Part shown: piece by piece, positions 1 through 11,445 of the stretch
How positions within the stretch are numbered: the first letter of the stretch is position 1
How the letters are laid out: every line of letters begins with the position of its first letter
From: Deroplatys truncata
Taxonomy: Eukaryota; Arthropoda; Insecta; Mantodea; Mantidae
Direction of reading: 5' to 3'
DNA: 64,000 nt
Assembly: GCA_030765065.1 (NCBI GenBank)
Contig: CM060980.1
Location: forward strand, 59,628,364-59,692,363
Notes under the pieces: model-generated
Told to the model about the DNA's origin: nothing
What the model saw: the letters and a program-made list of their open reading frames with translations, nothing else
Databases searched by the model: none
Position numbers and translations under genes: made by a program

Positions 1-1948
1 ATAACAACTACTACTTGAAGTTAGTAGCAAAGACAGTCATGGTGATCAGAATGCATTCAAAAACATGTTTTTTAATCCGTACATGCTTTCCATGCTTTTA
101 ATTAAACTACTTGAATATTTTCAATAAAATCTAATATTTGTAACGTTATGCGGAAAGTTTCGCATTAGAACATCGGCTGTTATAAAACATTTCATCGAAG
201 AGTAAACTTCATGTTTGAACTTTCTTCTCCAATAACTGAAAAGAATTATTGAATGAACTGCTCTAATTGCGTGATTTAAAATCCAAGTTTAAAAAGAACT
301 AATTATTCAAATAAACACCTGAATATTCTGGGGTTCCATTTTAAAAATTCTATTTATATAACCCTTTAAATGAAACAGTAGTATAAATTAAATTACCCTT
401 CTCATATGTTCAATTTGGAGTATAATACTTCAGTACCTATATATTTTCTTAAACCCAGGAAACACACAAATTGAGTCAATTTAGTTAAGTAATCAACACA
501 TGCTTAGTAAACATTTAAAAAGCTATTTAAATGCATTTTGCTCATTAATAATTATAATAATGCATCCTATATTTTGCAAAACTCTTCGATGTATCAGAAC
601 TCAAATATAAAATAAAACACTACACGTTATTTTATTTTATTATATTGCGCTTACTTATTTTTATATGTCGTAAAGTGACAATCTGCAATCAGTTTTTCTG
701 TTTCTTCGTTTTTAAGTCTAACAATCCCTTTATATGCGCACGTTGTAAAACGTGTTTATCAATTTCCTCTGAACTTTAAATGTACATTAAACAATTCTAG
801 CAAATAAAACTTCATATAAATCTCTGTGTTGCCTAAGATTTTAGTAATTGTTATTCTTCAAAAAAAAGAGACGTAGAGAATTAGTTTCCAGTTATAGTAC
901 AAAATTTGCTTGTTTTGAACTAAAGTTAAGTAATTTAAAAGAAAGATTTTTTAATGTCATTATGTTGAACATTCTTATTGAGACCTATTAATTTGAAAAC
1001 TTAAAAAACTATGAAAACGAATCTTAAGGTTCCGCTGTTTACCCAAGACAAATTTAAGATTAAAGTTTCAGTCAAAATGACTGAAAACTTTAGAAAGTAT
1101 GTGGTACATTCCCTCGACGTATTTGCTAATGTAGGATTTTCAGCTACTGTTTTGGAAATTTACAATTAATTTTAAATCAAAGGTAATTTATCATATTTTA
1201 AGGCATTAAAATATTTTACAAATTAACTACTTCTGAAGACTACAGTGAAAATGCACATGTGAAAAGTAAAAATGCAATGTTTCTTATTTAAGGGGACACG
1301 GTAGTCTGAACACATGGAAATTACACCTTAAGTGTGTTAAATTATCATGCTGAAAAAGTTCTCAATGGTATTTGCATAAAAAGTTATAAACTATTCTATA
1401 AATCATGAAAATTATTTCAAGCGGTTGTTTGCATTGTTAACTTATGTAGTTGAGTCCATAAAAATTATTTCATTCAGCAGAAAAATAATAAAGTTTACTC
1501 TTAAAACATGTGAATTTATGTACCTTTTTCTCTGATACTATTGCAATACAGAATCAGACTTTTGCATGCTTGTTCTTAGTATAATCAGCTATCTTGTGAA
1601 CCTCAATTGTTTAGTTATGTATATAAGTTCAATAGAAATTGAAAAAAAATTATTTGCAAAGTCAAAAAAGTCAAAATGAGGAAAATTTCCAATGTTGTTG
1701 CTTTCTTAATATCACTAATATAGATCATAAAATTGTAATTGTGGTTCACAAAATGTTTAACTATGTGTTGTATACATGTACTGAACATTTCAGCTCTCAC
1801 CTTCTCATATTTTATGAGAAAAAGGTACATAAGTATCCAGAAATGTTGTTTTGAGAAAACTGAATTTAAAAACGTATTGTGTAATTGTGTCACAATTATA
1901 TTAGTTATAACTGAATTTAAAGTTTGAACATTAAAATTCTGACACACT
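1..1948. other. A+T-rich sequence downstream of the terminal exon
   Basis: No repeat family found elsewhere in the window is recognisable here, and no ORF looks coding. If the exon at 1949-2104 is real, this stretch holds the 3' UTR and downstream flank of that minus-strand gene. Several TTTATT strings on the plus strand (for example near 641) would read as AATAAA on the minus strand, but none can be picked out as the real poly(A) signal. Confidence 0.4.
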
Positions 1949-2104
1949 TCAGTACATTCCAGGATCATAATCATCTGCACCTTCATTCCTGGATTGCTTC
2001 AGCTTTTCTGATTGCCTTCTCTTGGCCCCAACCTCTTTTGTTAAATACTGAACTGCTCGCTGGGCATGATACACTCGTTTGTTGTTGAAAGATACAAAAA
2101 TGTT
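1949..2104 (-). CDS. Probable terminal coding exon of an unidentified host gene
   Basis: On the minus strand a 3' splice site of the form pyrimidine tract + TTTTCAG lies just outside 2104. It is followed by an open frame of 51 codons and a TGA at 1949-1951. The frame length is a multiple of three from the AG, so phase 0 fits. The peptide is hydrophilic and basic in the middle and acidic at the end: it contains RVYHAQRAVQYL, then a Lys/Arg/Gln-rich stretch (EVGAKRRQSEKLKQ), and finishes EGADDYDPGMY. That looks like the charged C-terminal tail of a cytoplasmic protein or domain. I do not recognise the family. No upstream exon was found in the window; the neighbouring DNA at 2.4-15 kb is repeat-filled, as expected of a long intron. 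An ORF running past the AG into the intron is probably incidental. It is not part of any repeat family seen here. Confidence 0.55.
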   Translation of the reverse strand, partial: NIFVSFNNKRVYHAQRAVQYLTKEVGAKRRQSEKLKQSRNEGADDYDPGMY

Positions 2105-2444
2105 CTGAAAAGGGGCGTTGCATGACAGCTTTAAGAGAATGTAGACTAGCATTAAAATGGTATTTAAATGTCTTAAAGACCTCTTAACCCTCCAATAGTA
2201 TATATTTTCTGAAACTGGAAATAATAGAGATTTTATTAGTGTCTAAAACAAAAAATGTGATTTTTTACCATTTCAGAGTAACTTGTCCTCTTAAACTACA
2301 TTTACTTTTTAATAGGTAGTAATTGTTTATTCCATTAAAAATTCACTTTCCAGATTTAACCGAAAATACACGGTGTTTGGTTCCCAAATAAAAACTGAAA
2401 AGAAAGAAAGGAAAGAAAAAAGAAAAAAAAACATGTTATAAAGG
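2105..2444. other. Putative intron sequence, no other feature seen
   Basis: A+T-rich sequence upstream (minus-strand sense) of the terminal exon, with a purine-rich tract at about 2398-2431. Nothing else recognisable. Confidence 0.3.
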
Positions 2445-2860
2445 AAGTTTCGTCGCGCGCACGCGTGTGTGTTTGAACAGCTCAACCATGAAATCTCTGA
2501 TGAATTTAACTTGGCATCTAGGTTTAGTATCTTCCAAGAAAATCCCCGTTTATATGGAAAGCTTTAGTTTGTATTTATTTTCTCAAAAATGACCCTAAGA
2601 TTTTGATTAAGGTGATATACTACCAATAAATTGCATCTATTGAATTGTTGTCAATAACCTGCAAAATCCTCTTCATTCCTAATGGATTGTATTTAAGTGA
2701 TAAATCATATTAAGAGAAAGATAGAAACTTTCTGCAGGAAAAACGTAACCCCTTAAAACGCACAATTTAACTAATTTTTTGTCGCATTAATTATTTACGA
2801 AACATTGGTTGCTGTTCGTATGATTTTTCGAATAGATAATCATGCACTTTTTAAAGTTCG
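2445..2860 (-). repeat. Family H element, degenerate central part
   Basis: Recognisable family H blocks occur in order: the GTGTGTGTTTGAACAGC block, the cttccaagaaaatcccc block, tctcaaaaatgac, and gattttgattaa. Both ends are missing or too diverged to place. This may be the left part of an old copy whose remainder lies at 4016-4680. Confidence 0.6.
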
Positions 2861-3068
2861 AAGCGCGCAATTTTTACTTTTTCTACTTTTTTTTCGAGTG
2901 GAGGAGAAAATGATTTAATCACTGCCTCATCCCCGATGGGAGTCGGGACTGAGAGTGTGGGACTCACCAATAATCGGCATACCGACTAAAAACTCCTCCA
3001 CCGGATTGAAAGGAAAAGGTTTGCTGCGTACTGCTTAAAGCACCCGCGCATTCCAAGGTGATGGGTCC

Positions 3069-4005
3069 ACTACGTATAGTAAGTAGGGGAAGTATTGTAT
3101 TCCACCCAAAAATTCGATACCGAGATTTCACCGGAAATATATGTTTTGAGACCCCCTGAATCCAAAAAAAGCATTTTTGGAAACATGTCCGTGTGTATGT
3201 CTGTGAACAGCATAACTCAGAAACGAACAGTCGGATAAACACCAAACTTGGTATTTAGTTCAGTATCTTCCAGAGATGCGACACGAAGGTTTTCAAGAAA
3301 ATCCCCCACCCCAGATTACCCTTTACATGGAAATTTTTCGAAAATTTTATTTTTCTCAAAAATGGCTCTAACGATTTTGATTAAAATATCATATGTTTAA
3401 GATATTTTCATGACAAATAACATGTGTATCTTGAATTTTCTGGGAATGTCTCCAAAAGTATTCTTCATTGTGAATGACTTTTGCATAGCTGGTAAACCAT
3501 AAGAGATAGACAAAATTTTACTACACAAAAAATGTAGATCGCGTTAAAATACACAATTTATATCATATACATTTTTTGGTGAGTGAACTATTTTCGAGAT
3601 AGTGCTTGTTATTCCCTTAAATTTTTCAATACTTATTTTCTCAAATGAGAATTTGTTTTCATTTTTTTTGTCTTGGATGTGCAAAGAGTATTAATCTGTG
3701 GCAAAGAGAATAGTGCTGCACCTAGCAACCAGCTATTAAGAGATATGTCTATGCTTAAAGGCTGCTGTATTTCTATATTGCCCTTGCAAATACAAAACAA
3801 GGGGAACATAGTAGCCTTAAGCGATAGTCAAATATTTTTAGAACTGGTCGCTATGTGTAAAATGTAATTCTCTTTGCATGTATAAAGATCGTTTCTGCAA
3901 ATGTTTATCTCGATTAATATGAAATAAATGGAGAATAAGAGTTTGTAAAAATAGTTTGTACAAGAGTAGAGAAAGTCATGTGAGTGTAACACATTAGATT
4001 TTTTT
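3069..4005 (-). repeat. Family H element, nearly complete
   Basis: Starts with the 3' hairpin segment (ctacgtatagtaagtag) but lacks the outermost actttct. It runs to the 5' end, gtagagaaagtcatgtgagtg, then acacattag and a T-run at about 4005. The internal microsatellite is reduced to a short gtgtgtatgtctgtg. Sequence at 2880-3068 just outside is unrelated. Confidence 0.85.
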
Positions 4006-4126
4006 GTTTATTTCTTTCCTTCTCGCCATGCCATGCAAAGAGTATGGAATTTCAAAGATATAATATAGCGACCCTCTTTTGAAGATTTAGCTGTTACCCC
4101 TGCCTCCTGTATCTCCCTTGTACCTG

Positions 4127-4535
4127 TAAATAAGTACATTCATTCTTTCATTCATTATCTGTTTACCCTCCACTTATGTAGGACTTACACCCCCCAGGAC
4201 TTACAGGCGGGTGCCTGGGGTCAGAGGCCCGTCGAGGAGCAGACACTCATGGATCAGACAGAGCATCCAGGATGGGGGATCAGCCCGATGCCTGGTATGG
4301 GATGAAGGAAGTAGATGAAACGAAATGTAGGTGAAATGGATGAAAGGAAAGGGGATGATGGAGCAGTCGGTGGAATGAATGGCGGGGGAAACCGGAGAAC
4401 CCGGAGAAAACCCCCCAGACGCCGCTTCGTCCACCACAAATCCCACATGCAGGTCCCTGGGATTGAACCCGGGCCGCCTCGGTGGAAGGCGAGCGGTCTA
4501 ACCACTCGGCCACGGCGCCGTCTAAATAAGTACAT
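4127..4535. repeat. Target-site duplication around S1 SINE copy 1
   Basis: TAAATAAGTACAT occurs at 4127-4139 and again at 4523-4535, exactly bracketing the SINE. A perfect 13-bp direct repeat is the signature of LINE-mediated retroposition. Confidence 0.9.
4140..4522 (-). repeat. S1 SINE (tRNA-Ser/Leu-like head), copy 1
   Basis: Read on the minus strand, the 5' end is GGCGCCGTGGCCGAGTGGTT, with an A box (TGGCCGAGTGGTTAGA) of the Ser/Leu-tRNA class. A B box, GGTTCAATCCC, lies in the CCCGGGTTCAATCCCAGGG context. A non-tRNA body of about 280 bp follows and then a tail of short ATGAA-type repeats. RNA polymerase III would use the internal A and B boxes; no own protein is expected, and LINE machinery mobilises such units. 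ORFs through this block are by-products of its high GC content. Confidence 0.9.
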
Positions 4536-4680
4536 AATGAAACAATTTCTGCAAATATACATCTGAATTTGCATGTAGTGGACAGAAGAATAAAATTTTA
4601 TAAAACTAAGGTGGAAATATACAAAACAAACAATAGCGAATGGAGGAAATCATGTGAATGTAACATACCAGATATTTGTA

Positions 4681-5224
4681 CTCTGAATGTAACCAGGTTG
4701 AGGGAATTTTCATTTGAATACTCACTGTGTGTTATAAAAATGAGCTATATGAGATTAAAATGGTTATGAGCCTACATAAAAGAGAAAACGGTGTTGCATT
4801 TTGTAGTGAGAAAATAAAAAGTGTAAAATGTTGAGGCAAATGTGGAAATTTTACCTTAGAAATCCTTGCGTTTCGAAACCTTGAAAGAAGAAAGAGCCTG
4901 CGTGCGTACTCCTCTTTGTATCCCTATGATTCCAGCACCAAGCTTGCGCGGTTCCCTCACTAGGGTGCAGCACTTACTTGAGCTGTTTCTTGCTACTCCA
5001 CAGCTGTCTTCGACGAGAGGAGTGATCACTTTTTAATGCGTAACTTCCATAAGTACGAATCACTGTAAAAACCTCTATTTATAATTAATTAATAGCAGAA
5101 TATTTTCTCAATATTTATTTCGTCCTGTTGGTATAATTTGCACTATTCACAAGCTGTAACGGTGTATGCTGCTTACAAGTGGTTTCAATATTAAAAGTGT
5201 TTTAGTACTAATAAAAACAATAAA
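4681..5224. other. No recognised feature
   Basis: Mostly A+T-rich. A GC-richer patch at 4890-5000 shows no ORF, tRNA box or match to other repeats in the window. Confidence 0.3.
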
Positions 5225-5480
5225 AGACTACTTATGTGTTACTTTCATACGACTTTTTCCATCCACTATCGTTTCTTTTTATATTCTTTATTGAGGGTTG
5301 AGCTATTTCAATTCATTTGGGCATGATCAGCGTCGAGCCGTGGCTCTGCTTCTTATACAGCTTCTACAAATTATTCTTACGAAAGCTTATTTTTCTAATT
5401 CATTATTAATAGAGATGAACTTTGCAGAAATAGTTTCATTGCACATTTCGCCAGATAGAGGAAATCATATCCATAATCAT
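5225..5480 (+). repeat. Family H (subfamily B) 5' part
   Basis: Opens with a diverged atgtgttactttcatacgac and ccatccactatcgttt. After a short unrelated piece (about 5285-5365) it continues with acaaattattcttacgaaag, agatgaactttgcagaaata and cacatttcg. The remainder appears at 6018-6490, beyond a cluster of SINE sequences. Confidence 0.6.
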
Positions 5481-5489
5481 ATTTTTAAT

Positions 5490-5560
5490 ATAGATTTTTA
5501 AAAACTTGCCAAGGTCTATTAAAAGTATAATTAATTTATATAATAATAAAAAAGTAAAAC
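5490..5560 (+). repeat. S3 SINE 3' tail fragment
   Basis: ttaaaaacttgccaagg and aaaagtataattaatttata followed by an AATAATAA run match the 3' end of the S3 element at 5880-6016 with a few substitutions. Only the tail half is present. Confidence 0.55.
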
Positions 5561-5637
5561 CTTAAAAAAAACCCATTTACCCAGCATTGAAGTACTTCCC
5601 AGTGGTCTCTCTGGGAAACAACTTGAGTCAATTGGGA

Positions 5638-5734
5638 TGCCGGCCCTCGTAGCCGTGGTCGCTGGTGTGTGTCGCTTCGGCGCTCCACCAAGCTGAGGGT
5701 TACGGGTTCGAATCCCGCCGTGGGCATGGCTGTT

Positions 5735-5767
<33 letters not shown>

Positions 5768-5827
5768 ATGCGTTAGTAAGCGGTAATGAATAACAGTAAA
5801 ACACAGTAATGACTGGGTAAACAAGGG
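5638..5827 (+). repeat. S2 SINE (tRNA-derived), copy 1
   Basis: The head GCCGGCCCTCGTAGCCGTGG and a B box, GGGTTCGAATCCCGCC, identify a tRNA-derived promoter. The body after the head contains a (TG)n(TA)n microsatellite at about 5737-5767 and ends near aatgactgggtaaac. A second copy is at 43093-43290; the two share the head, the GTGGGCATGG/ATGGACATGG junction and the 3' half. No clean target duplication was found. Confidence 0.8.
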
Positions 5828-5879
5828 AACTTTTAGAGAGAAAAAAATTGGTGAATTCAATGTCCCACCGTCATGTTGT

Positions 5880-6016
5880 CACAGTAGCTCAATGGTTAGA
5901 GCAGGAGAACCGTTGAATTTTTCAGTTGACTCTATATTAAAAACTTACCAAGACCAGGCTAAGGTGTACTAAAAGTATAATTAATTCATATAATAATAAT
6001 AATAATAATAATAAGT
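5880..6016 (+). repeat. S3 SINE with (TAA)n tail
   Basis: CAGTAGCTCAATGGTTAGAG looks like the A-box half of a tRNA; no B box is evident, so the head is truncated or decayed. The body runs through aaaacttaccaagacc and aaaagtataattaattcata to a TAA microsatellite (about 5990-6014). Confidence 0.6.
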
Positions 6017-6017
6017 A

Positions 6018-6490
6018 AAATCGATAATCAGATGTTTAATGGCGTGTTATCTTGAAGTTTCATGTTCTTTCGCAAGAAACAAGCGAACAATGACAGCATT
6101 TCAAAAAATGACAAAGTATTGAAAAATTCAAACCAATATATGTTGGAAATGGCTGATGCCAGAAAAGAAGTTGAGATAAATTGTGTGTTTTAAAGATATC
6201 TAAATTTGTTATGTGACGTGTTTTTGTAATAAAAATTATACAAAATTTCTGTATATGAGAAGGGCTTCACGGGCCATTCCCAGAATATTAAAAGTTCATA
6301 TTTTATTTGCCAGTAAATATCTTATCTACGATATGGTATTTTAATAAAAGTTGTCACATCCACTTTTGATAAAATAAGAAATTTTGAGAAACGTTCTACG
6401 TAAACAGTAGTTTACAGTGAGGGATTTTTAAAGATCTTCGTGCCGCATCTTTGAAAATACTAAACTTAAAATACTGAGTTTAATATAAAA
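6018..6490 (+). repeat. Family H (subfamily B), continuation
   Basis: Family H blocks in the right order for the remainder of the 5225-5480 copy: aatcagatgttta, aattgtgtgttttaaaga, ttcccagaatatt, ttcgtgccgcatcttt. It stops before the CA-rich block. Confidence 0.65.
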
Positions 6491-6509
6491 TCCATTTAGA
6501 ACTAAAACG

Positions 6510-6790
6510 ACACAGGCTATTCATATAAAATTGAATATTTACATTTTATCTAATTTGTACTCTTAGAGATGTGGAATTTTAATAAAAATGTTAAAGCAAT
6601 TTTTAAGAAAATCTAAAACAAAGAAAATATTTCTATTTTGAAATATAAAACATAATGTTGAAAATCTTCGTGTTGTATATTTGAAAGATTCTGAATTTAG
6701 TAGCGAGTTTGGTATTTATCCGACATTTCGTTTTAGAGTTGTGCTGTTCACACACCACATATGAACGCACTCACACTCATACTCACGCGC

Positions 6791-6852
<62 letters not shown>

Positions 6853-6962
6853 CTTTTCCACACACTTGCTCTTTGTATTCATGGATTTCCGTGAAATCTG
6901 ATATCGAATATTTGGGTGGAATACAATACTTCATTTATTTGTATTCATAAATAGTAGAGCAA
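6510..6962 (+). repeat. Family H 3' portion with a long CA tract
   Basis: Contains gtttggtatttatccgac, gttgtgctgttcacac, the CA microsatellite, and the 3' signature tcgaatatttgggtggaatac, ending near aatagtagagcaag. It partly duplicates blocks already present at 6018-6490, so it is a separate copy. Confidence 0.75.
6796..6851. repeat. (CA)n microsatellite
   Basis: About 28 uninterrupted CA/AC units inside a family H element, at the position where all family members carry a CA/CAGA-rich tract. It is the longest expansion of that tract in the window. Confidence 0.95.
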
Positions 6963-7103
6963 GTGATAAGTATTTTGTATACATTGCTTGTAAAGGACCT
7001 ATGAAGCAATTGGTAACTGTTAAAATAAAATAGTGTTATTATTAGAGATAAACAAAATATGTAGAAAAATTTGCAAAATTACATTTTATGTAAAATATGA
7101 ACA

Positions 7104-7957
7104 TATGAAGCAAAACTCTCATGTGATACATTCACCTGACTTTCTCAACCCCTATCGTTTATTAGTGTGTATGCAAATTAGTTTTACTAAACCTTATTTT
7201 TATATCTACTTCATTTTAATCCAAATAAACCTTTGCAGAAATAGCTACATTACACATTTCCTTATAGATACAAGGGAACAGTAGTAGTCAGATATTTAAG
7301 AACTGGACGCTCTACGCTGGCATTAAAATTCCATACTGTTTCAATAGAATCGCGAGGAACACCTGAATGTTGACAGGACTTTAAAAGAATGGCTAAGTAT
7401 TGAATGATTCGTACCATTAATAAGGGCTATCTCAAAAATGGCTGATGTCACCAAAGAGCTTGTTTGAAATAAATTGTGTGTTTTAAAGAGATCTACATTT
7501 TGGTATGTTTTGGTCTATCGTTTAACGTTTGCCAGTTATACAAGATTATACAAAATTCCTTCGGAATGAAGTGGATTTTACAGGCTATTCCCAGAAAATT
7601 CAAGATATATATTTTATTCGCAATGTGAATATCTTTAATATAATGTATTTTAATAACCAAAAAATGTAAAAAAAATGTGAAAAATGATCCATGTAATAGT
7701 TAGTTTGGGCAGGGGAATTTTCGTGAAAATTTTGTGTCGCGTATTTTGGAAATACTGAACTTAAATTCCAAGTTTAGTGTTGATCTTACTTCATTTTTAA
7801 GCTATGGTGTTCACAGACACATATACACACGGACATTTTTTTAAAATTGCTTTTCTTTAGTACTTAAGAGCCTCAAAGCACTTCCGGTGAAATTTGATAT
7901 CGAATTTTTGGGTGAATGCAATACTTTAACTAACTACTAGGTACGTGGTAAGAGAGT
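7104..7957 (+). repeat. Family H (subfamily B), nearly complete
   Basis: The 5' end reads catgtgatacattcacctgac then tttctcaacccctatcgttt. The 3' end reads tttgggtgaatgcaatac, then a ctaactactaggtacgtggt hairpin and aagagagtaag. The different 3' hairpin and the 5' ccctatcgtttattagtg distinguish subfamily B from subfamily A (tctactcttgtacaaac). Confidence 0.8.
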
Positions 7958-8512
7958 AAGAATTCAAAAAACATTATGAAATATACATTTTAAAGCCGAA
8001 ATATCTTACACTTTAAGGTTCACTGCAGTAGTTTAAAAACTAGGCTTTGTAGATTTTGTCCTTATTTAATAGTAAAATATCAAATTAAATATAACAAACT
8101 ACGCGGAGCTTATGGATTTTAATATTTCTGACATTTTTAAGCTTACAGAAAAGGAAAACAATTTACAGGTTAGTTTTCAAGAATAGGGGGCGTTTAATTT
8201 CTCCTCAACTGTAACTGACTTACTGTAAAGGGTTGTGCGGATTTTTTCACAAGCGTTTCCTCGAAAGAGTGGCTTAGGTTTTTACCAACAGCCGAATAGA
8301 ATCGGTTCTTTGCTAGCAGAATTATTTTAAAAGAAAAAACTCCAAAATATTATAAGGCATGAAATTTTTGTCACGCGCATTGGGCTATAAAAATGTATAA
8401 TTCATTACAATATGCAAAAAATAAATGATCTTGTAATGATATAAGGCATGGTTTAGTATGTGAAAATTCATATTTTGCTTTTCTGTAGATATTATTAAAA
8501 ATCAGTTTTTAC
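7958..8512. other. No recognised feature
   Basis: A+T-rich sequence between two family H elements. No ORF or repeat identified. Confidence 0.3.
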
Positions 8513-9228
8513 GTTCTCTATCACGTATATAAGGTATTGCATTCCACCCATTTCGGTACCTAAATTTCATCGGTAATACAGTTCTGAGGCATTCTGAATA
8601 AAAAAAGCATTTTTAGAAAAAATGTATATGTGTATGTGATGTATGTCTGTGAAGAATATAGCTCAAAATGAAAATTAGGCTAAATATCAAACTTGATATA
8701 AGTTTGATATCTTCTAAAGATGGGACATGAAGATTTCCAACACAATCCCTCACCCCAAACTACCCTTTATATGGAACATTTTTTGAAAGTTTTCATTTTC
8801 TCAAAAATGGCTGTTAAAATTTTTATTAACGATTTTGTATAATCTTGTGTAACTACATTAAGCTACAGACGAAAACGTACTACATAAAAATGTAGATATC
8901 TTTAAAACACTCAATTTATTTCAAATAACTGTAGCGCCAGCCATTTCCGAGATATCTGTTATTAATGATTCAAATAGTACATAACGTTGCCATTCTTTTA
9001 AATTCCTTTTGATTTTCAGTTGTTTCCTTGCGGTTGAATGGGTACAGTATGAATTTTAGGTCCAGTTCTATAACATTTGACTATCGCGGTTCGCTTTTAT
9101 CTGTAACGAAATGTGTAACGTAGAGCTATTCCTTCAAAGGTTTATCTGACTCAAAATGAGTAGTTTGCGCTTCCACTAGTAAACTATGGAGGGTAGAGAA
9201 AGTCACGTGAATGTAACACATCAGCTTT
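8513..9228 (-). repeat. Family H element
   Basis: Begins with a decayed 3' hairpin (tctctatcacgtatataagg) then tattgcattccaccc. It ends gagggtagagaaagtcacgt, gaatgtaacacatcag and a T-run. The central part is shortened. Confidence 0.8.
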
Positions 9229-10117
9229 TTTGCTGTGCAAGGACCGTGGACGAAGATCCCTCTTTCACGTCGCGGACGCGCGCGATCACCTGCGGTGGAC
9301 CTCCATGCTTACTTCGCTGCACCTATTAATATTCAATTTTATCTATCTCCGTTCCGGGAGCGAGAGCAAGACCAACTCCAGCTAATGCATTGCTAGTCGC
9401 TTCTAACCTGACGTTAAGCAGTACATAGCACGTCACTGCCTTTTGTCATCCTAGGCAATGGATGGCACAAGATTACATTATATGAGCTGTCGTTGTTGTT
9501 TTATTATTAATTTCTTTTTTTTTAATTCCTAAAAGCAACTGCTCGGACACGCCACTAATTTAAATTAACAACATTCATGCAGTAGCAGACCTCTCTTGTT
9601 TTTCATAAGTCTGGCAGGTTACGTATCCCCCCCCCGCCCGTGTTCCTACGGCTCCGTTCTGAAAATGGGTGTAATGTAATGGGGTACCACGGGAACGATT
9701 GCAGTAATGAAGAGCAACTGCTCCTAGGTGCTGTTAATAATAATTAATCCTAATAAACAGTAACATGAAAGACGTTGCTGCCAATTTACTTTCATAAGGA
9801 GGGATGCAACATTAGATTAGTACAGAAAAAGCATGTGGAGATTTCTAATTGTAAAAAGCGAAACAGAGTTCAAATATTTATACCGAAGAAATATGTGATA
9901 AAAGGTTACCTTTGTATAATTCTCATCCGTGCATATAATGCTTAACATTAAAATAGTCTGTATTTTAACAGGAATGGTTAAAAGTTATCTTTTTATGAAG
10001 TTAGTCATCATTAGAGCTCGAATTTATATGAGATATGTGTATTATCTTTTTATGTATTTAAAGGTATGAGAGGCAGAGAAAGAGGGAGGGAGAGGCAGAC
10101 AGACAGAGAGAGCAGCA
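9229..10117. other. Unassigned region, partly GC-rich
   Basis: 9240-9450 is GC-richer than its surroundings and contains cgcggacgcgcgcgatc. A C-run occurs at about 9628-9638. A purine-rich patch at about 10075-10115 (ggcagacagacagagagag) is low complexity. No ORF or splice signals stand out. Confidence 0.3.
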
Positions 10118-11445
10118 TAATTAAAAAAGTCTTGTGTTACATTCACATGACTTTCTATATCCACTATTGCCATTTTATATAACATTTACAAACTACCTTT
10201 GCAAAAGCTTATCCTTATATCTACTTCAAGTTGATTGAGGTAAACGTTTGCATCATTGGTTTCGTTATACAATTTATTACAGATACAAAGCAATAGGGAC
10301 AATCAAATGTTTAAAAACTGGGCAGTCTTTTTACGACATTGTGAGAAATAAGTGAATAGCGATGGCACCTTACAACATGGCAAACATATTGAAAACACAT
10401 CATATCGGGCTGATGTTACAGAAAAATTATTTTAAATAAATTGCGTGCTTATAAGAGATCTATATTTATGTACAGTAAGTTTCTGTTTAGCGGCGCCGTG
10501 GCCGAGTGGTTAGACCGCTCGCCTCTCACCGAGGCGGCCCGGGTTTAATCCCAGGGACCCGCATGTGGGATTTGTGGTGGACAAAGCGGCGTCTGGGCGG
10601 GTTTTCTCCGGGTTCTCCGGTTTCCCCCGCCATTCATATCACCAACTGCTCTAACATCACCTTTCCTTTCATCCATTTTATCATCATTTCGTTTCATCTA
10701 CTTCCTTCCTCCCATACCAGGCATCGGGCTGATCTGATATTCTGTCTGATCCATGAGCGTCTGCACCTCGACGGGCTTCTGACCCCAGGCACCCGCCTGT
10801 AAGTCCTGGGGGTGTAATAGGAGGTATAAACAGAAAGGAAGAAGGTTTATGTTTATCTCTTATGGATTAACCGTTATACAAGATGATACAAAATTATTTT
10901 CGAATTAAGAGGGCCTCACAGGTTCTCCCAAGAAAATTTAAGATGTACGTTTTGTTTGCCACGTAAATATGTGGTATTTTAATGAAACTCGTTAGAGCTG
11001 TTTTAGTGGGAATAAAAGAATATATAGAGATTTCTTAAGCGAAGTTTGGGATGGCGGTATTTTATTGAAAATTTTTAATGGCATTCTTGGAAGATACAAT
11101 ACAATATACAAAGTTTGGTATTTACCAGGTATGCGATATTCAGATTATTCTGACGTTTACACGTCATAAAATGTTTTATCATATATAGGGTCAACAATCT
11201 CTTTTATTGCTGCCATTATATTTATTTTTATTTTATGAGAAACTATGAGTTCAAATAGACCAATTTTATTTTAGTCACAAATAAATAGACCTGTACGTTT
11301 CGTTTTTGAGTTATACCGCTCACAGGCACAGGCGTACATGCTCGCGCGTGCGCAGACCATTTCAAAATACGCTTTGTATTTTGGCCTCAAAATATGTATT
11401 AACGGTGAAATCTCGATATAGATTTATGGATGAAATAAGTAGTAG
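10118..11445 (+). repeat. Family H (subfamily B), split by an S1 SINE
   Basis: The 5' part, 10118-10489, starts aaaaaagtcttgtgttacat. The rest resumes at about 10843 with gtttatgtttatctcttatg and runs to a diverged 3' end near gaaataagtagtagg. An extra segment of about 140 bp at 11160-11300 has no counterpart in other copies. The SINE at 10490-10842 is inserted in the gtctatctcttatgg block. Confidence 0.75.
10490..10842 (+). repeat. S1 SINE, copy 2
   Basis: Same head as copy 1 (GCGGCGCCGTGGCCGAGTGG), here on the plus strand, with a B box GGTTTAATCCC carrying one change. It ends GTCCTGGGGGTGTAATAGG plus a short A-rich tail. Imperfect flanking duplications aagtttctgttta (10477-10489) and aggtttatgttta (10843-10855) agree at 11 of 13 bases, so the insertion is not recent. 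Confidence 0.9.

Larger units (their letters stand above)
4016..4680 (-). repeat. Family H 5' portion, interrupted by a SINE
   Basis: 4016-4139 matches the tgcaaagag-atggaatttcaaag block of family H. 4523-4680 continues through tttctgcaaat to aaatcatgtgaatgtaacatacc, the 5' end of the element. The interruption at 4140-4522 is an S1 SINE flanked by a 13-bp duplication of host sequence, so this element predates that SINE. Confidence 0.6.

Noticed and set aside
4254..4574. ORFs containing RARVQSQGPACGICGG- or GIEPGPPRWKAS-like peptides
   Set aside because: These are translations of the S1 SINE head and body, a common source of false gene models.
10490..10565. Functional tRNA-Ser/Leu gene
   Set aside because: A and B boxes are present, but the 3' acceptor strand does not pair with the 5' end and the unit continues into a shared SINE body with target duplications.
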